Assembly: GCF_024172165.1 (NCBI RefSeq)
Contig: NZ_JAMZEB010000002.1
Coordinates: 2,191,501-2,255,500, forward strand
From: Nonomuraea thailandensis
GTDB taxonomy: Bacteria > Actinomycetota > Actinomycetes > Streptosporangiales > Streptosporangiaceae
DNA: 64,000 nucleotides
Direction: 5' to 3'
Positions 1 to 7,655 of this stretch are shown here, piece after piece (position 1 is the first letter of the stretch; the number at the start of each line of letters is the position of its first letter). The notes under the pieces were generated by a model. The model did no database searches. It was not told the origin of the DNA and was given only the letters and a program-made list of their open reading frames with translations. The position numbers and the translations under genes were made by a program.

Positions 1-186
1 CGGCACCGCGAGCGCGGCCCGCACCGGGCCGGACCCGGTGATCGCGTCGCACAGGCCGCGATCGACCCGTGCGATCCGGGCCGGTTCGAGCCCGGACGCG
101 CGATGTCCGGCGAAGGCGTGGTCGAGGGATTCCGTCCATCCGTACCGGGACAGCCCGTCGGAAGGATGCGTGAAGAGATGAGACAA
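1..186 (-). CDS. rsgA: RsgA (YjeQ) small-ribosomal-subunit-dependent GTPase, N-terminal 62 codons only
   Basis: The frame read from a TTG at 186 runs off the left edge. It encodes a segment with GWTESLDHAFAGH followed by RIARVDRGLCDAITG. This fits the start of actinobacterial RsgA, the late 30S maturation GTPase, where a short N-terminal helix precedes the OB-fold (typically GRVARVDRG-C-V). The GTPase domain itself lies outside the window, so the call rests on about 45 residues. No ATG exists in this frame. TTG is chosen because AAGGTG lies about seven bases upstream and because the residues after it fit the family. The name is an inference from family knowledge; extending leftwards would settle it. 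Confidence 0.7.
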   Translation of the reverse strand, partial: MSHLFTHPSDGLSRYGWTESLDHAFAGHRASGLEPARIARVDRGLCDAITGSGPVRAALAVP

Positions 187-277
187 CGTGAGACACCTTG
201 CGGGAAGGGGCCCCGACGAGACGCAGCCACCAGCCTCGCCTTGAGCCTTCCGGCTACGGCGGGCGGGGAGAAATGGG

Positions 278-346
278 TCAGACCGGGGCCCGGGACGTGA
301 GGAATGTCCGGGCGCTGCGCACGGCAGCGGTCTTCACCGCGGTCAT
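278..346 (-). CDS. Possible 22-residue leader peptide upstream of rsgA
   Basis: An ATG at 346 is preceded by a strong Shine-Dalgarno (GGGAGGTGAGG, four bases before the ATG) and followed by 22 sense codons beginning MTAVKTAAVRSARTFL and a TGA. It lies on the same strand as rsgA, ending 92 bases upstream of its TTG. The good ribosome site with nothing long behind it suggests a translated leader or chance. No homologue is recognised. The rest of 187-487 holds only the operator region of the exporter gene on the other strand. Confidence 0.25.
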   Translation of the reverse strand: MTAVKTAAVRSARTFLTSRAPV

Positions 347-419
347 CAAACCTCACCTCCCTCTCACTCCGAGATCCAACACCGAACGAGCGGCAGCCTA
401 GCACGTTCGAGGCAGGGCC

Positions 420-463
420 GCGGATGTGCACTCTACACATCCGCTGTATAGTCCAAACGGACT
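420..463. promoter_or_regulatory. Two inverted repeats (operators) in front of the exporter gene
   Basis: GCGGATGTG (420-428) is repeated inverted as CACATCCGC (436-444) across a 7-base spacer. Immediately after, AGTCC (450-454) pairs with GGACT (459-463). A TATAGT hexamer at 447-452 could be the -10 and overlaps the second repeat. Two dyads just upstream of a drug-exporter start are the usual layout for TetR- or MarR-type repression. No divergent regulator sits beside it, so the repressor is unknown. The TetR gene at 3083-3661 is one candidate. Confidence 0.55.
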
Positions 464-487
464 TAACGGGAAATAAGGGGATATAAC

Positions 488-2584
488 GTGCATTCCGCGC
501 CTACCGCGCGCTCCGGCGGCGGGATCGTCAGCGTGCTCGCCGTGGCCGGTATCGTCGGCTCCCTCATGCAGACCCTGGTGGTGCCCTTGGTCGGCGAGCT
601 GCCCCGGCTGCTCGACGCGAGCGCCGCCGACACCTCCTGGGTGATCACCGTGACCCTGCTGGTCGGCGCGGTCGCCACCCCCGTGGTGGGCAAGCTCGGC
701 GACCTGTACGGCAAGCGCCGCATGATGCTCGCCTGCTCCGTGCCCCTGATCGCGGGATCGGTGGTGTGCGCCCTCTCCGGATCGCTGATCCCGATGATCG
801 TCGGGCGCGGCATGCAGGGGCTGGGCGTCGGCATGATCCCGCTGGGCGTCAGCGCGCTGCGCGACCTGCTTCCCCCGCAGCGGGTCGGCCCGGCGATCGC
901 GCTGATGAGCTCCTCCATGGGCATCGGCGGCGCGCTCGGCCTGCCGCTCTCCGCGGCCGTCGCCGAGTACGCCGACTGGCGGATGCTCTTCTGGGGCTCG
1001 GCCGCGCTGAGCGTGCTGGTCGCCGTGCTGATCTGGCTGCTCGTCCCGGCCACGCCCGCCCACGGCCGTGGCCGCCTGGACGCCGTCGGCGCCGTCGGCC
1101 TCGGCATCGCGCTGGTCTGCCTGCTGCTGGGCGTGTCCAAGGGCGCCGACTGGGGCTGGGGGAGCGGCACCACGCTCGGGCTGCTCGGCGCGGCCGTCGT
1201 CGTGCTGCTGCTGTGGGGCCTGTGGGAGCTGCGCGTCCGTGACCCGCTGGTGGACCTGCGCACCACCGCCCGCCCCCAGGTCCTGCTCACCAACGTCGCC
1301 TCCGTCCTGGTCGGCTTCGCCATGTACGCCCAGTCGCTGGTCGTCATCCAGATCCTCCAGCTCCCCGAGGCGACCGGATACGGCCTGGGCCAGTCGATGC
1401 TCGCGGCGGGGCTGTGGCTGGCGCCGTCCGGGCTGATGATGATGGCGGTCTCGTCGCTGGGCGCCCGGCTGTCGGCCGCCCGGGGGCCGAAGACGAGCCT
1501 GTTCGTCGGCGCGCTGGTCATCGCGCTCGGGTACGGTGCCGCGTTCGGCCTGATGGGGTGGGCCTGGGGGCTGATGGTCGCCAGCAGCGTCGGCAGCATC
1601 GGCGTCGGCCTGGCCTACGGCGCGATGCCCGCGCTGATCATGGGCGCCGTGCCGCAGAGCGAGACCGCCTCCGCCAACAGCTTCAACACGCTGATGCGCT
1701 CCATCGGCACCTCGGTCTCGGCGGCGGTGGTCGGCGTGATCCTGTCGCAGCTGACGGTGACGTCGGGCGGGCACACGCTGCCGTCCGAGTCCGGGTTCCG
1801 TACGGCGCTGCTGGTGGGTTGCGGCGTCGCCCTGGTGGCCGCACTGGTGACACTGACCCTGCCCAGGCCCCGGCCCGCCACCTTCCCGGCCCGGGCGGGC
1901 GCGCCCTCGCCCTCTCTCGCGTCGCTCTCCCCGGCCTCACCCGCCGCGCCGATCCAGCCGCCCACCGCAGCGCCCTCGCCCGCGGTGTCCTCCTCTGCGG
2001 TGTCCTCGCCCCCGCTGCCCTCTCGCGCGCTGTCCTCCGCCGCCTCGGCCGCGGCTGCGTCGCCCGTGCCTGCGTCGGCCATGCCTGCGTCGCCCGAGAC
2101 GCTCGCGCCTGCGTCGCCCGCCGGGCCGCCTGCCACGCAGGTCTGGCCGCCGGCTCCGGTGCGGATCGGGCACGAGGAACTGGGCCCGTGGCGGGATGCG
2201 TTCCGCCCGCCCGAGTCGCGGCCCGGCGCCCCCGAGCCAGGTCCCCGGAACACCCCGCCGTCCAGCGCGACCGATGTGCCGCAGGCCGGGACCACCGTGC
2301 CGCGCGCCCAGATCGCGGGATCGCCCGTACAGATCGCCGAGTTGCATCGGGAGCACGCCGAGCTGCGCGTCGAGAACGCCGCACTGCGCGAGGAGACCAC
2401 CGCACTGCGCGAGGAGAACGCCGCGTTGCGCACCACGAACACCGAGCTGAGCGCCGCCAACACTCAGCTCAGCGCCGCCAACACCGAGCTCCGAGCCGAG
2501 AACGACGAATTGCGCAAGGAGCTCGACGTCCTCATGCAGGGCCTCTCGGCCTGGGTCCAGAACCTGGGCGAGCGGACGGGCTGA
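488..2584 (+). CDS. DHA2-type MFS drug exporter with C-terminal coiled-coil tail
   Basis: The 698-residue protein starts at GTG 488 behind AAGGGG. Residues 1-460 are hydrophobic and fit the 14-helix DHA2 (EmrB/QacA) family of proton-driven exporters. They include the loop-2/3 motif GKLGDLYGKRRMM and a GRGMQGLGVGMIPLG stretch like family motif C. Family members normally end near residue 480-530. Here residues about 465-610 form a long Ala/Pro/Ser-rich linker. Residues about 615-690 form regular heptads (AELRVENAALREE, ELSAANTQLSAANTEL, ENDELRKELDVL), predicted to be a cytoplasmic leucine-zipper-like coiled coil. The tail is in frame and not repetitive noise, so it may mediate oligomerisation or partner binding. 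Substrate cannot be inferred. Confidence 0.88.
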   Translation: MHSAPTARSGGGIVSVLAVAGIVGSLMQTLVVPLVGELPRLLDASAADTSWVITVTLLVGAVATPVVGKLGDLYGKRRMMLACSVPLIAGSVVCALSGSLIPMIVGRGMQGLGVGMIPLGVSALRDLLPPQRVGPAIALMSSSMGIGGALGLPLSAAVAEYADWRMLFWGSAALSVLVAVLIWLLVPATPAHGRGRLDAVGAVGLGIALVCLLLGVSKGADWGWGSGTTLGLLGAAVVVLLLWGLWELRVRDPLVDLRTTARPQVLLTNVASVLVGFAMYAQSLVVIQILQLPEATGYGLGQSMLAAGLWLAPSGLMMMAVSSLGARLSAARGPKTSLFVGALVIALGYGAAFGLMGWAWGLMVASSVGSIGVGLAYGAMPALIMGAVPQSETASANSFNTLMRSIGTSVSAAVVGVILSQLTVTSGGHTLPSESGFRTALLVGCGVALVAALVTLTLPRPRPATFPARAGAPSPSLASLSPASPAAPIQPPTAAPSPAVSSSAVSSPPLPSRALSSAASAAAASPVPASAMPASPETLAPASPAGPPATQVWPPAPVRIGHEELGPWRDAFRPPESRPGAPEPGPRNTPPSSATDVPQAGTTVPRAQIAGSPVQIAELHREHAELRVENAALREETTALREENAALRTTNTELSAANTQLSAANTELRAENDELRKELDVLMQGLSAWVQNLGERTG

Positions 2585-2639
2585 CCCCGCCCCCCGCCCG
2601 AGCGGCCTGCTCTTCATGAACTCCGCCCACAAGAAAAGA

Positions 2640-2663
2640 CCCGCCGACCAGAATGTCGGCGGG
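2640..2663. terminator. Intrinsic terminator between convergent genes
   Basis: CCCGCCGAC (2640-2648) pairs with GTCGGCGGG (2655-2663) across a 6-base loop. On the minus strand it is followed by TCTTTTCTT, so it best fits the end of the small secreted-protein gene. It could also stop readthrough from the exporter gene on the plus strand. Confidence 0.75.
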
Positions 2664-2676
2664 CCCCTTTATCAGA

Positions 2677-2934
2677 TCAGCGCTTCTTGTGGCAGTGCCA
2701 CTTGTAGGAGTAGTGGTAGTGGCCCTTCTTGTGATAGTGGCCCTTGTACCAGTGCCCGGCCTTGTACCACTTCTTGTACCAGTGCTTGTGCCAGTAGTAC
2801 CCGTGCGGGCACTTGGCGGTGGCGCTGGCCACGGTCACGTCGGTGGCGACGCTCGCCTGGGCGGGAGCCGTTGCGGCGAGTCCGGTAAGGGCCATCGAGG
2901 CGGCGAGGACGCCGCTCGCGAGGAGCTTACGCAT
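2677..2934 (-). CDS. Small secreted His/Lys/Trp/Tyr-rich protein
   Basis: The ATG at 2934 follows GGAAGGGATC and opens a clear Sec signal peptide (MRKLLASGVLAASMALTGLA, then APAQA for cleavage). Longer starts upstream lack a ribosome site. The mature part of about 55 residues is extraordinary: after a short Val/Thr-rich segment it is built from repeated W/H-Y-K-x units (HKHWYKKWYK, GHWYKGHYHKK, YHYSYKWHCHKK) with two cysteines. Such composition suggests metal or polyanion binding at the cell surface, but no family is recognised. It is monocistronic, with its own terminator at 2640-2663. Confidence 0.75.
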   Translation of the reverse strand: MRKLLASGVLAASMALTGLAATAPAQASVATDVTVASATAKCPHGYYWHKHWYKKWYKAGHWYKGHYHKKGHYHYSYKWHCHKKR

Positions 2935-3082
2935 GATCCCTTCCTTTCCGTGAGACTGATATTCACGATAAGAAGGCCGCCCATTTCGCTCTATGCACAA
3001 TTACGCGCTCGGCGACAATTGTCCGCCCCGTTTTTCCGCTGATCAATAAATGTATTCACCGCGGTCCCGCCATTCACCAGGG

Positions 3083-3661
3083 TCATGCGCTCAGGGATCG
3101 CCAGATGCGCTCGGGCAGCACCCGTGCCGCCTCCGCCAGGTCGATCTCAGGCGCTCCCGCCAGCCAGCGCCTGGTCACCTCGGCGACCGGCCCGACCAGC
3201 AGCATCTCCACCTGCGCCACGGGCAGCCGCGCGACCGTCCCGGCGTCCATGTGCCCGAGGATCCAGCCGTTCAGCCGCGCCAGCCGCGGCGCCTTGTCGG
3301 CCGCGATCCGCTCCGCGTACGGGCCGAGGTCGATCGCGTACGGCGCCGCGTGGATGAACCGGGCCTGGCCGGCGTGGCCGGCGGTGAAGCCGAGGTAGGC
3401 GGTCACCGCCCGGCGCACGCCGTCGCGGGCGTCCGCGGCGTCCTCGACGGCGGCCACCAGCGTGTCGAGCAGCACCCCCATGCACCGGCTGTACAGCGCG
3501 GCGGCCAGCCCCTCCAGGCTGCCGAAGTGGTGGTACACGCTGCCCATGCTGACGCCGCTGCGCGCGGTCAGGGCCCGGAGGGTGAAATCGTCCGGGTAGA
3601 TCTCGAGGGCGGTGTCGAGGAGCTTCCTGACGGTCTCCTCGCTGCGCTTGTGCCGCGTCAT
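3083..3661 (-). CDS. TetR family transcriptional regulator
   Basis: The 192-residue protein has a typical TetR N-terminal DNA-binding domain. Residues about 7-53 include TLRALTARSGVSMGSVYHHFGSLEGL, with recognition helix VSMGSVYHHF. The remainder is helical and ligand-binding. It follows the SDR and patatin genes on the same strand with 25 bases between, so it is probably the last gene of that operon and its repressor. The start region has been duplicated (see the repeat at 3641-3693), so the ATG at 3661 is now preceded by a ten-codon copy of its own beginning. Confidence 0.85.
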   Translation of the reverse strand: MTRHKRSEETVRKLLDTALEIYPDDFTLRALTARSGVSMGSVYHHFGSLEGLAAALYSRCMGVLLDTLVAAVEDAADARDGVRRAVTAYLGFTAGHAGQARFIHAAPYAIDLGPYAERIAADKAPRLARLNGWILGHMDAGTVARLPVAQVEMLLVGPVAEVTRRWLAGAPEIDLAEAARVLPERIWRSLSA

Positions 3662-3693
3662 CGCGCCGCGCTGCGCCTGTGCCGCGTCATCGC
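3641..3693. repeat. 29-bp tandem duplication of the TetR start region
   Basis: Bases 3641-3664 recur at 3670-3693 with one mismatch, offset by 29 bp. Each copy contains the complement of ATGACGCGGCACA(A/G)GCGCAGC, the first seven codons of the TetR gene. The outer copy overlaps the SDR stop as ATGA, the normal coupled arrangement. The duplication leaves a ten-codon mini-ORF (MTRHRRSAAR) whose TGA again overlaps the ATG of the functional copy. Confidence 0.8.
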
Positions 3694-4477
3694 ACGGCCG
3701 TCAGCGTCTCGGCCTCGTCCCAGATCCGCCGGGCCAGGTCCCCGTCCAGGGCCGGCCCCTGCAGCGGGACCTCCTCGGCCTGGTCGAAGTAGCGGCCGGT
3801 GCCGGTGCCGCCCGCCAGCGCGACGACCGGCGCGGCCCCCTCCTCGGCCGTCGCCCACCTGCGTTTCGCGGCCTTCAGCAGCCAGCCGAGCGGGCCGCCG
3901 CGGTCGCCGAGCCCGGTGCGGATCACGCCCGGGTGCACCGCGTCGATCGTGACCCCCGCCTCCCGCCACCGCTCGGCGAACAGCGGCACCGTCAGCAGGT
4001 TGCACAGCTTCGTGTCCGCGTACGTCCGCAGCGAGGAGAACCCCGCCCCCACGGAGGTGCGCCCCGGCTCGGCCCTGCCCTTGACGTACAGGCCCGCGCT
4101 GACCTGCACCACCCGCCCGAGCCGATCCTCCAGCAGGTGGTTGAGCAGGAACGGCGCCAGATGGTTGACCGCGAACGACTCCTCCACCCCGTCGCTCGTC
4201 AGCACCCGGCGGCTCGGCCAGACACCGGCGTTGTGCACCAGCACGTCCACGCGCGGGCACCGGGCCCGCAGCTCATCGGCCAGCCGCCGCACCGACGCCG
4301 TCGTGGTCAGGTCGCCCGCCACGAACTCCACGTCCCCCCGGATGCTCGCCGCGGCCCGCCGCCCGCGTTCGGGATCCCGCGCGACCAGCAGCACCCGGTG
4401 CCCGTCGCCGGCCAGCCGCTCGCACACCGCGTGCCCGATGCCGCGGTTCCCGCCGTCACCACCATCACAGAGGCCAT
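3687..4477 (-). CDS. SDR family oxidoreductase, 5' end frameshifted
   Basis: From codon about 10 on, the protein is a classical short-chain dehydrogenase: GGNRGIG nucleotide-binding motif, LVHNAG, then a C-terminal VHPGVIRTGL segment of the retinol-dehydrogenase/WW-oxidoreductase type. The catalytic stretch reads TYADTKLCN (Y-x3-K). The natural start, ATG 4477 encoding MASVMVVT, is in a different frame from GGNRGIG. Inserting a single G near 4453-4456 (complement of ACGGCGGGAAC) would join them into MASVMVVTGGNRGIG. The only in-frame alternatives are ATG 4487 and TTG 4514, which give a broken motif. Either this is a sequencing indel in a G-rich run or the gene is freshly inactivated. It lies between the patatin and TetR genes. 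Confidence 0.75.
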
Positions 4478-4510
4478 GGCAGAACATTTTTCTGAAGAAT
4501 TGCTCTAGTT

Positions 4511-5491
4511 TCAATGGGCGGGGACGTCCTTCAGCACCGCCGTGGCGGCGGCGTGACCCACCTCGAAGGCGGCGTGCAGCACCGCCGCGTCGCTCTCCAG
4601 GCGGCCGATGCCGCGCGAGGTGTCCGGCGGCCGGATGGACAGCACCGCCGGGCCGCCGCTCAGGGAAGGGCCGTCGAGGTCGTGCTCGGCCAGGAGGAGG
4701 TCGTCGGCGGCCAGCCGGGCGTCGCGCGACAGGAACGCCGTCCGCAGCGCCGGGGTGTGGCGGCGCAGGCCGACACCGGTGACGAGCCGCGCCCCCCAGG
4801 AAGGCGCCGTACGCGCGGCGGCCCGGTCGACCAGGCGGCGGGAACGCAGCACGAGCACGTGGCTGGCGCCGTCGCGCAGCGCCTGGCGGAACGGGATCGA
4901 CTCGGCCACGCCCGCGTCGTACAGCAGCCGGTCGCCGATGGCCACGGGCGGGCCGGCCAGCATCCGCAGGGCGGCGCTCGCCCGCAGGGCGAGCTGCAGG
5001 TCACGCTCGCAGGTCAGCGTCGGGTACAGGTCCACCGCCTCGCCCGTCAGCACGTCGGTGGCCAGGGGATGGAACTCGATCGGGGCGGCCAGCACGGAGG
5101 CGAAGTCGAGCGGGAAGTCGCGGACGTAGACGGTCTCGATCAGCCCGCGTACGTCGACGACGGGGCGGGCGCGCAGCACGTTGCCGCGCCGGATCAGCGC
5201 CTTGGCGAACACCGGGTCGGTCCAGCCGCGCAGCCCCTCCGGGCGCGCGCTCAGCAGCCACGCCCCCGAGATCGCCCCGGCGGAGGCCCCGTAGACGGCG
5301 TCGAACAACGGCAGCAGGCCGAGCTGCTGGATCGCCAGGGCCATGCCCGCCGACACCGTGCCGCGCATCCCGCCGCCCTCGATGGCCAGCACCACCCGGT
5401 GGCCGTCGCTCCGCTCGCCCGGCCGGCTCGCCTCGGCGGCGCGGCGGGCGAGCACCGCCAGCATTCGATGCCGGCTCCTGACGTCGTCCAC
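4511..5491 (-). CDS. Patatin-like phospholipase family protein
   Basis: The 326-residue protein has the patatin oxyanion motif GGGMRG (about residues 38-43), the nucleophile elbow GASAG and a YDAGV segment supplying the catalytic Asp of the Ser-Asp dyad. Patatins hydrolyse acyl esters of phospholipids. No signal peptide is seen, so action is cytoplasmic or at the inner membrane face. The GTG start at 5491 follows GAGGAG with a 6-base gap. It heads a probable operon with the SDR and TetR genes. Confidence 0.87.
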   Translation of the reverse strand: MDDVRSRHRMLAVLARRAAEASRPGERSDGHRVVLAIEGGGMRGTVSAGMALAIQQLGLLPLFDAVYGASAGAISGAWLLSARPEGLRGWTDPVFAKALIRRGNVLRARPVVDVRGLIETVYVRDFPLDFASVLAAPIEFHPLATDVLTGEAVDLYPTLTCERDLQLALRASAALRMLAGPPVAIGDRLLYDAGVAESIPFRQALRDGASHVLVLRSRRLVDRAAARTAPSWGARLVTGVGLRRHTPALRTAFLSRDARLAADDLLLAEHDLDGPSLSGGPAVLSIRPPDTSRGIGRLESDAAVLHAAFEVGHAAATAVLKDVPAH

Positions 5492-5621
5492 AACGGTCTC
5501 CTCGGGGGCGAGATCAACAGGACCACGACAGATTACGCCGACCCCGGCCCGTGCCCGCGCGGGGGTGCGGCCTCTCCGGGATCAGGACGAGACCTCGCCC
5601 GCGTGCCCGCGTTGAGGGCCT

Positions 5622-5693
5622 CGCCCGGCCGCCCGCGTAGGCCCAGACTTCGCCCGGCCGCCCGCCTAGGCCGGGATTTCGCCCGGCCGCCCG
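5622..5693. repeat. Three 29-bp tandem repeats spanning the end of the uronate dehydrogenase-like gene
   Basis: CGCCCGGCCGCCCG recurs at 5622, 5651 and 5680, a period of 29 bases, with diverged remainders. The third copy encodes the last residues of the neighbouring dehydrogenase (GGRPGEIPA) and the second contains its stop, so the gene's C-terminus has been built from or invaded by the repeat. The rest of 5492-5665 is G+C-rich with no gene. Confidence 0.6.
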
Positions 5694-6484
5694 CCCAAGG
5701 CGTGGCGGACGGTGTAGTCGGCGGTGGCGTAGTCGCCGCCCTGGAGCTGGCCGGCGGAGAAGAACTCCGCCACGCCGGGGATGCGGCCCGCGTAGGCCTC
5801 CGCGTCGTCCAACGGCTGGTAGCCGAGCCCGGCGTCGAGCTCCCAGAAGCGGCGGGTGTTGGCCGACACCGCGTACGCGGCCGTGAAGGTGACGCCCGGC
5901 CGGGTCAGCGCCGCCCAGACGAACCCGGCGCAGTCGCGCGGGCTCAGCCAGGTGGCCAGGTGCCGCGGCTCGCTCGGCTCGGGCTCCAGGCTCCCGATGC
6001 GCAGGCACACCACCTCCAGGCCGAACTTGTCGGCGTACAGCCTCCCCAGCGCCTCCACGGCGACCTTGCTGACCCCGTACACCCCGTCGGGTCTGGGCGG
6101 AAGCTCCGCAGAGACCGCCTGCGCGGCCGGATAGCAGCCGGTCAGCCGGTTGCTGCTGGCCAGCACCACGCGCCTGACCCCCGCGAGCCGCGCCGCCTCC
6201 AGCACGTGGTGCGTGCCCAGCACGTTGGCCTCCAGGAGCTCGGGCAGCGGTGCCTCGTCAGGCAGCCCGGCCAGGTGCACGACCGCGTCGGCGCCCTCGA
6301 CGAGGGGCCGCACGTCGCCGGCGCCGCCCAGCTCGGCCCGGCGGACCTCCTCGCCCGGCCCCGCCGCCGTCAGCGGCGCCCGGTCGACCGAGACCAACCG
6401 GCGCAGCCGGCGCCGCAGCGGCTCGCGCAGCACGGACCCGACGCTCCCCGCGGCGCCGGTGAGCACGACCGTCTCCATCGTCAT
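5666..6484 (-). CDS. udh: NAD-dependent uronate dehydrogenase-like epimerase/dehydratase family protein
   Basis: An extended SDR of about 272 residues. It has VVLTGAAGSVG at the N-terminus, VVHLAGLPDE, LASSN, then YGVSK (catalytic Tyr-Lys) and VCLRIGSLEPEP. The order and spacing match bacterial uronate dehydrogenase, which oxidises galacturonate or glucuronate to aldarolactones. That family shares the SSN, YPQ, RPDGLYGVSK and RIGS blocks. The ATG at 6484 (MTMETVVLTG) or 6478 is preferred to an upstream codon at 6514, because the Rossmann strand should begin within five residues. No clear ribosome site is seen. The C-terminal residues come from a repeat. No other aldarate-pathway gene is adjacent. 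Confidence 0.75.
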   Translation of the reverse strand: MTMETVVLTGAAGSVGSVLREPLRRRLRRLVSVDRAPLTAAGPGEEVRRAELGGAGDVRPLVEGADAVVHLAGLPDEAPLPELLEANVLGTHHVLEAARLAGVRRVVLASSNRLTGCYPAAQAVSAELPPRPDGVYGVSKVAVEALGRLYADKFGLEVVCLRIGSLEPEPSEPRHLATWLSPRDCAGFVWAALTRPGVTFTAAYAVSANTRRFWELDAGLGYQPLDDAEAYAGRIPGVAEFFSAGQLQGGDYATADYTVRHALGGRPGEIPA

Positions 6485-6546
6485 GGGTCGCAGTATGGCA
6501 GCGGCCACCGACATTCCCGATCGCGGCAGGACTAGGGTGTCGGCGC

Positions 6547-7191
6547 ATGGACGCGGACAACTGGCTGGAGGACACCCGGGCCTCCTACGACACGGTCGCC
6601 GTCAGCTACGCCGACCGGCTTCGCGAGGCGCTGGGCGAGCGCCCGTACCTGCGGGCGGCCCTGGCCCTGCTCGCGGACCTGGTCCGCGACGCCGGGGGCG
6701 GGCCGGTGGCCGACGTGGGCTGCGGGCCGGGGCACGTCACCGCCCACCTGCACGAGCTGGGCCTCGACGCCTTCGGCATCGACCTCTCCCCGGCGATGAT
6801 CGAGGTGGCCCGGCGCGAGCACCCGCGGCTGCGGTTCGAGGTGGGCTCGATGACCGACCTCGACCTCCCCGACGCCTCGGTCGCCGCCGTGCTCGCCTTC
6901 TGGTCGCTGATCCACGTCCCCGACGACGCGATCCCGGTCGTACTCGGCCACTTCAGGAGGGTCCTGCGGCCGGGCGGGAGGCTGATGGCGGGCTTCCACG
7001 CCGGCGACGGGTCGGTCCTCAAGACCCAGGGGTACGGCGGCCACCCCATGCGGGTGCGCGTCCACCGTCGCCGGCCCGACAAGATGGCGGCCTGGATGCG
7101 CGACGCCGGCTTCACCGTCGAGGCCCAGCTGCTGCTCGACCCCGAGGAACGCGTGCCGGGGGCGATCCTCTTCGCGCGTCTCACCTCGTGA
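6547..7191 (+). CDS. Class I SAM-dependent methyltransferase
   Basis: The 214-residue protein has motif I VADVGCGPGHVTAHL, an acidic motif II end (GIDLSPAMIEVA), and the post-motif region RVLRPGGRLMAGFHAG typical of UbiE/COQ5-like methyltransferases. Substrate cannot be inferred. It is divergent from the uronate dehydrogenase-like gene, with 62 bases between the starts. Confidence 0.82.
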   Translation: MDADNWLEDTRASYDTVAVSYADRLREALGERPYLRAALALLADLVRDAGGGPVADVGCGPGHVTAHLHELGLDAFGIDLSPAMIEVARREHPRLRFEVGSMTDLDLPDASVAAVLAFWSLIHVPDDAIPVVLGHFRRVLRPGGRLMAGFHAGDGSVLKTQGYGGHPMRVRVHRRRPDKMAAWMRDAGFTVEAQLLLDPEERVPGAILFARLTS

Positions 7192-7620
7192 CGAGGTCGC
7201 CGTAGCCGCGCAGCGCGATGTTCTCGGCGGTCCTGCGGGCAGGCTCGCCGTCAGGCTCTCGCCCCGCAGGCACGGCACGACCTTGTAGTAACGGCGCGCC
7301 CACCGGCGCCGGCCCCGTCCCCATGCCCGGCAGGGAGGAGGGCTGTAGGCGGCGTCACCGACCAGGGCGACGCGCCCGCGCGTCCACGACTCCACGCGCA
7401 CCTGGCCGACCGAGTCGAAGGAGAAGTCGGGCGCGTGCCGCATCTCCCGCAGCAGGCGGTCGCTCTCCCAGCCGTTGCCCGTGAAGTGCTCGGCGAGGTT
7501 TCCATGCCGCCGTGCCACGTCGTGGCGGTCGAGGCCGAGATGGCCGGCCGGTGCAGCCAGTACGCGAGGGCGGGGCCGGCGACGCAGGCGCCGGAGATCA
7601 GGGACGTCGCGGTCGGTCAT
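7188..7620 (-). pseudogene. Remnant of an FAD-dependent monooxygenase
   Basis: Pieces of one PHBH-fold flavin monooxygenase appear in three frames. SLISGACVAGPALAYWLH, the N-terminal dinucleotide fold, is in a shifted frame near 7590. Then FTGNGWESDRLLREMRHAPDFS and RVALVGDAAYSP (the GD motif) are near 7300-7500. A further shift gives GMGTG and a C-terminal RTAENIALRGYGDLVT near 7200. About 250 residues that should lie between the first two pieces are missing. Deletion plus frameshifts make it non-functional. Confidence 0.75.
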
Positions 7621-7655
7621 GACGGCGAGCCCGCCGGGCGGCGCTCACCGGCGGC

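Noticed and set aside
398..1774. Long minus-strand open frames of 378-458 codons opposite the exporter gene
   Set aside because: Their translations are Arg/Ala/His/Gln-rich low-complexity shadows without domains. Third-position G+C bias supports the plus-strand exporter frame.
3050..4508. Plus-strand frames of about 300 residues across the TetR and SDR genes
   Set aside because: Low-complexity shadows. The minus-strand frames contain recognisable TetR and SDR domains.
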